Below, piece by piece: positions 61,931-64,000 of a stretch of 64,000 bases of DNA. Position 1 is the first letter of the stretch, and the number at the start of each line of letters is the position of its first letter. The position numbers were made by a program, and so were the translations under genes. Below the pieces are notes generated by a model, which saw nothing but the letters and a program-made list of their open reading frames with translations, made no database searches and had not been told where the DNA came from. Source of the stretch: Maribacter cobaltidurans (lineage in GTDB: Bacteria > Bacteroidota > Bacteroidia > Flavobacteriales > Flavobacteriaceae); NCBI RefSeq assembly GCF_002269385.1, contig NZ_CP022957.1:2413001-2477000 (forward strand), written 5' to 3'.

Positions 61931-62703
61931 TTCAGGTTCCAATTATTAATATCCTGTATTGCGTGGTGGGCCGTAAGATCAAACTGGGTAGGTACAACCG
62001 AAATAAATCCGTTTGCCAAGGCCCATTCATCTGTGTCCTCTCCCTTGTCCAAAAGCTCGAACTCTCCGGTCAACCAATAGTAGTCCTTGCCCATGGGATT
62101 CGTTCTTTTGTCAAACTTTTCTTTCCAATTGGCTTTTGCTTGCCTGCAGACCTTGATGCCTTTCAAATCTTTTTTGGGCAGTTTGGGGATATTTACATTT
62201 AGGACCACTCCGTTCGGAATACCATTGATTAAAGCTTCCTTCACAATATTTTTAATATACTTTTCCGCAGGGGAAAAATCAGCCTCCCAGTTATAGTCGC
62301 ATAATGAAAAGCCTATTGCAGGCACTCCCTCTATTCCCGCTTCAATGGCGGCACTCATGGTACCGGAATAAATGACGTTGATAGAAGAATTGGATCCATG
62401 GTTGATGCCGCTTACACAGATATCGGGCTTACGGTCCAATAACTCTTGAAGTCCTAGTTTTACACAATCTGCCGGGGTACCGCTACAACTGTACTCCTCT
62501 GTGCCCGTATGGCTAAGGTCCACTTGCATCTTTTTGGAGTACAAGGTGCTATCCAAGGTAATTGCATGCCCCATGCCAGATTGTGGACTATCCGGTGCAA
62601 CTACTATCACATCACCTATTTCCCTCATATAGGAGACCAACGCCCTAAGCCCTGGAGCCGTAATTCCGTCATCGTTGGTGACCAATATCAAAGGTTTTTC
62701 CAT
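61927..62703 (-). CDS. surE: 5'-nucleotidase SurE
   Basis: 258-residue SurE nucleotidase/exopolyphosphatase, metal-dependent. The N-terminal VTNDDGITAPGLRALVSYM contains the DD metal site, with VVAPDSPQSGMGHAITL and CVSGINHGSNSSINVIYSGT completing the catalytic area. It removes phosphates from nucleoside monophosphates; stress and survival functions are known in E. coli. It is the first gene of the surE, small membrane protein, lpxB group and is divergent from the tail-specific protease. Confidence 0.95.
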   Translation of the reverse strand: MEKPLILVTNDDGITAPGLRALVSYMREIGDVIVVAPDSPQSGMGHAITLDSTLYSKKMQVDLSHTGTEEYSCSGTPADCVKLGLQELLDRKPDICVSGINHGSNSSINVIYSGTMSAAIEAGIEGVPAIGFSLCDYNWEADFSPAEKYIKNIVKEALINGIPNGVVLNVNIPKLPKKDLKGIKVCRQAKANWKEKFDKRTNPMGKDYYWLTGEFELLDKGEDTDEWALANGFISVVPTQFDLTAHHAIQDINNWNLK

Positions 62704-62892
62704 AGCATATACTTTCTAGGGTAAAAATACGTTTTTAAATAGGATTTGGTGATCTGGTCGTTTAACAAAAAATTAATTCCCTGTCTCCAAATTGGCATGG
62801 TTTTTTCTTTATCTTAGAGGATTTCGACACAAAAGTTGTCCGTGTAATCCTCAAATTCAAAGGTTTTGAAAAGTAGATTTAAAAATATATTT

Positions 62893-64000
62893 ATGAAAAG
62901 AAATTTAGCCTATGTTTTAACGGTAATGCTGGTGGCAGTAGCTTCCTGCAGTTTTACCAATAAGTCGTTTGAAAATGATGACAAGGATAAATTATTATTG
63001 GATCTAATTACGTATGTTCTGGAAAAGGGACATTATGAACCAAAGGATATCGATGATGATTTTTCCGTTAGTGTCTTTGAGGACTTCATAGATGTTCTTG
63101 ATCCAACGAAAAGATATTTTTTAGCTTCGGATATTGCTGATTTTGAACAGTATAAATTTCAGATAGATGACCAAATAAAAAATACGGATATTTCCTTTTT
63201 TAATTTGGTCTATGAGCGTTTAATTAAACGAATGGATGATGCCAAGGCTATTTACAAGGAAGTACTACAACAGCCCTTCGATTATTCTGAAAATGAAAGT
63301 ATAAACATTAAGTACGAAGAAGAGTCCTTTGCTTCCAGTAGAAAGGAGTTAATGGAAAGATGGAGGAAACAATTGAAGTATGCCACCTTGGGAACATATG
63401 ACTCAAAGATTACCCATGCTGAAAAATCGGTAGATGAAGGTATGTCCGATGATCATGACCATAGTGCCCATACCCCGGAAGAAGCAGAAATAGAATCAAG
63501 AGAATCTACAGAGGCCACATTGGACGAGTTTTTTGATTTTGTTGACGACCTAGAGCGTAAGGATTGGTTTGTACAATACATCAATACCATAGTCGATGAA
63601 TTTGACCCCCATACGTATTATTTTGCTCCAGATGACAAGGAGAAATTTGACATGAATATGTCCGGAAAATTTGAAGGTATAGGTGCCAGGCTTCAGAAAA
63701 AACCGGAAGGAGCTAAAATTGTAGAAATTATTTCTGGCGGTCCTGTATGGAGGGACCAAAGATTGGAAGTTGGTGATGAGATCATCAAAGTAGGTCAGAA
63801 TGGAGAGGAACCAATTAATATTGTTGGGATGCGTTTGGATGACGCCATTAAGTTAATCAAAGGTCCGCAGGGAACTGTTGTAGACTTAACCGTAAGAAAG
63901 GTAGATGGTTCCCTCGAAGAAATTTCCTTGACTCGGGATGTTGTAGAACTTGAGGAATCCTATGCAAAATCTGCCAATATCATTCGAGGTGATGAAAAAT
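62893..64000 (+). CDS. tail-specific carboxy-terminal processing protease (partial)
   Basis: The first 369 codons of an S41 (Prc/Tsp-like) periplasmic protease; the catalytic Ser/Lys region lies beyond the window. The N-terminus is a lipoprotein signal (VLTVMLVAVASCSFTNK). The Tsp N-terminal domain (EPKDIDDDFSVSVFEDFIDV, LDPTKRYFLASDIADFEQYK) precedes a PDZ domain around residues 255-340 (GKFEGIGARLQKK, ISGGPVWRDQRLEVGDEII). A His/Asp-rich insertion (SDDHDHSAHTPEEAE) is near residue 182. Prc degrades misfolded or tagged periplasmic proteins and edits lipoproteins or murein enzymes. Confidence 0.9.
   Translation, partial: MKRNLAYVLTVMLVAVASCSFTNKSFENDDKDKLLLDLITYVLEKGHYEPKDIDDDFSVSVFEDFIDVLDPTKRYFLASDIADFEQYKFQIDDQIKNTDISFFNLVYERLIKRMDDAKAIYKEVLQQPFDYSENESINIKYEEESFASSRKELMERWRKQLKYATLGTYDSKITHAEKSVDEGMSDDHDHSAHTPEEAEIESRESTEATLDEFFDFVDDLERKDWFVQYINTIVDEFDPHTYYFAPDDKEKFDMNMSGKFEGIGARLQKKPEGAKIVEIISGGPVWRDQRLEVGDEIIKVGQNGEEPINIVGMRLDDAIKLIKGPQGTVVDLTVRKVDGSLEEISLTRDVVELEESYAKSANIIRGDEK

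Noticed and set aside
62704..62892. Bacteroidetes-type promoter (TTG..TAnnTTTG) between surE and the protease gene
   Set aside because: Near matches such as TTGG..TATCTTAG occur but the spacing is short, so I do not list a promoter.

Overview
The window looks like chromosomal DNA of a marine member of the Flavobacteriaceae (Bacteroidota; a Maribacter/Zobellia/Arenibacter-like bacterium is my guess). The case rests on gene families typical of that group: a GYDIA-type GHMP kinase beside class II HMG-CoA reductase, the TIGR04282/TIGR04283 arsenosugar glycosyltransferase pair, a DUF4159-MoxR-DUF58-BatA operon, TldD with a twin-arginine leader, and scattered secreted or lipoprotein glycoside hydrolases (GH29, GH113, GH32). 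The DNA is moderately AT-rich, Shine-Dalgarno sites are weak, and several starts are TTG or GTG.

Layout. 1-4.9 kb (minus) is an arginine operon read leader peptide, GNAT acetyltransferase, argG, argC, proC, argD (argD runs off the left edge). The leader peptide ends in four consecutive Arg codons and looks like an arginine attenuator. 4.9-10.2 kb holds a membrane glycosyltransferase, a CstB-like metallo-beta-lactamase/rhodanese fusion, a 1-Cys peroxiredoxin and a SulP transporter. 10.4-14.5 kb holds an alpha-L-fucosidase, a broken small gene, a carboxylesterase lipoprotein and a DUF1801 protein. 14.6-17.2 kb is an accessory array of three unknown genes, each bounded by its own inverted repeat, with imperfect palindromes between genes that resemble integron attC sites. 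17.2-19.4 kb has two GT2 glycosyltransferases. 19.5-20.2 kb has a GIY-YIG endonuclease gene set inside REP-like repeats. 20.2-23.2 kb pairs a membrane polyferredoxin with a FAD oxidoreductase. 23.4-26.6 kb (plus) has a GH113-like lipoprotein and two tandem LysM/amidase paralogues, the first of which has lost its catalytic residues. 26.6-29.4 kb (minus) is an arsenosugar-type cluster: rhodanese, TIGR04282, purine nucleoside phosphorylase, TIGR04283. A GH32 lipoprotein follows.

31.2-32.4 kb is an AT-rich two-gene module (STAS/GHKL-ATPase plus STAS-like DUF4325) beside tRNA-Phe, where a 16-bp copy of the tRNA 3' end suggests an old integration scar. 33.1-51.8 kb (plus) is a long housekeeping run: TldD/TldE, the DUF4159-MoxR-DUF58-BatA operon and two large membrane proteins, then coaX, an outer-membrane protein, a TPR protein, lptC, a small membrane protein, a CNNM/CorC protein and a PpiD-like foldase, which together serve the cell envelope. 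51.8-54.1 kb (minus) carries mevalonate-pathway genes. 54.3-57.9 kb (plus) pairs a DPP-IV peptidase with a POT peptide transporter, suggesting peptide uptake. 57.9-62.7 kb (minus) holds comEC, an NlpC/P60 hydrolase, lpxB, a small membrane protein and surE. A tail-specific protease begins at 62.9 kb and runs off the right edge.

The most unusual content is the attC-like cassette array at 14.6-17.2 kb and the polyarginine leader peptide at 4.76-4.84 kb. The GIY-YIG/REP-like association and the adenine-type purine phosphorylase in the arsenosugar cluster come next.
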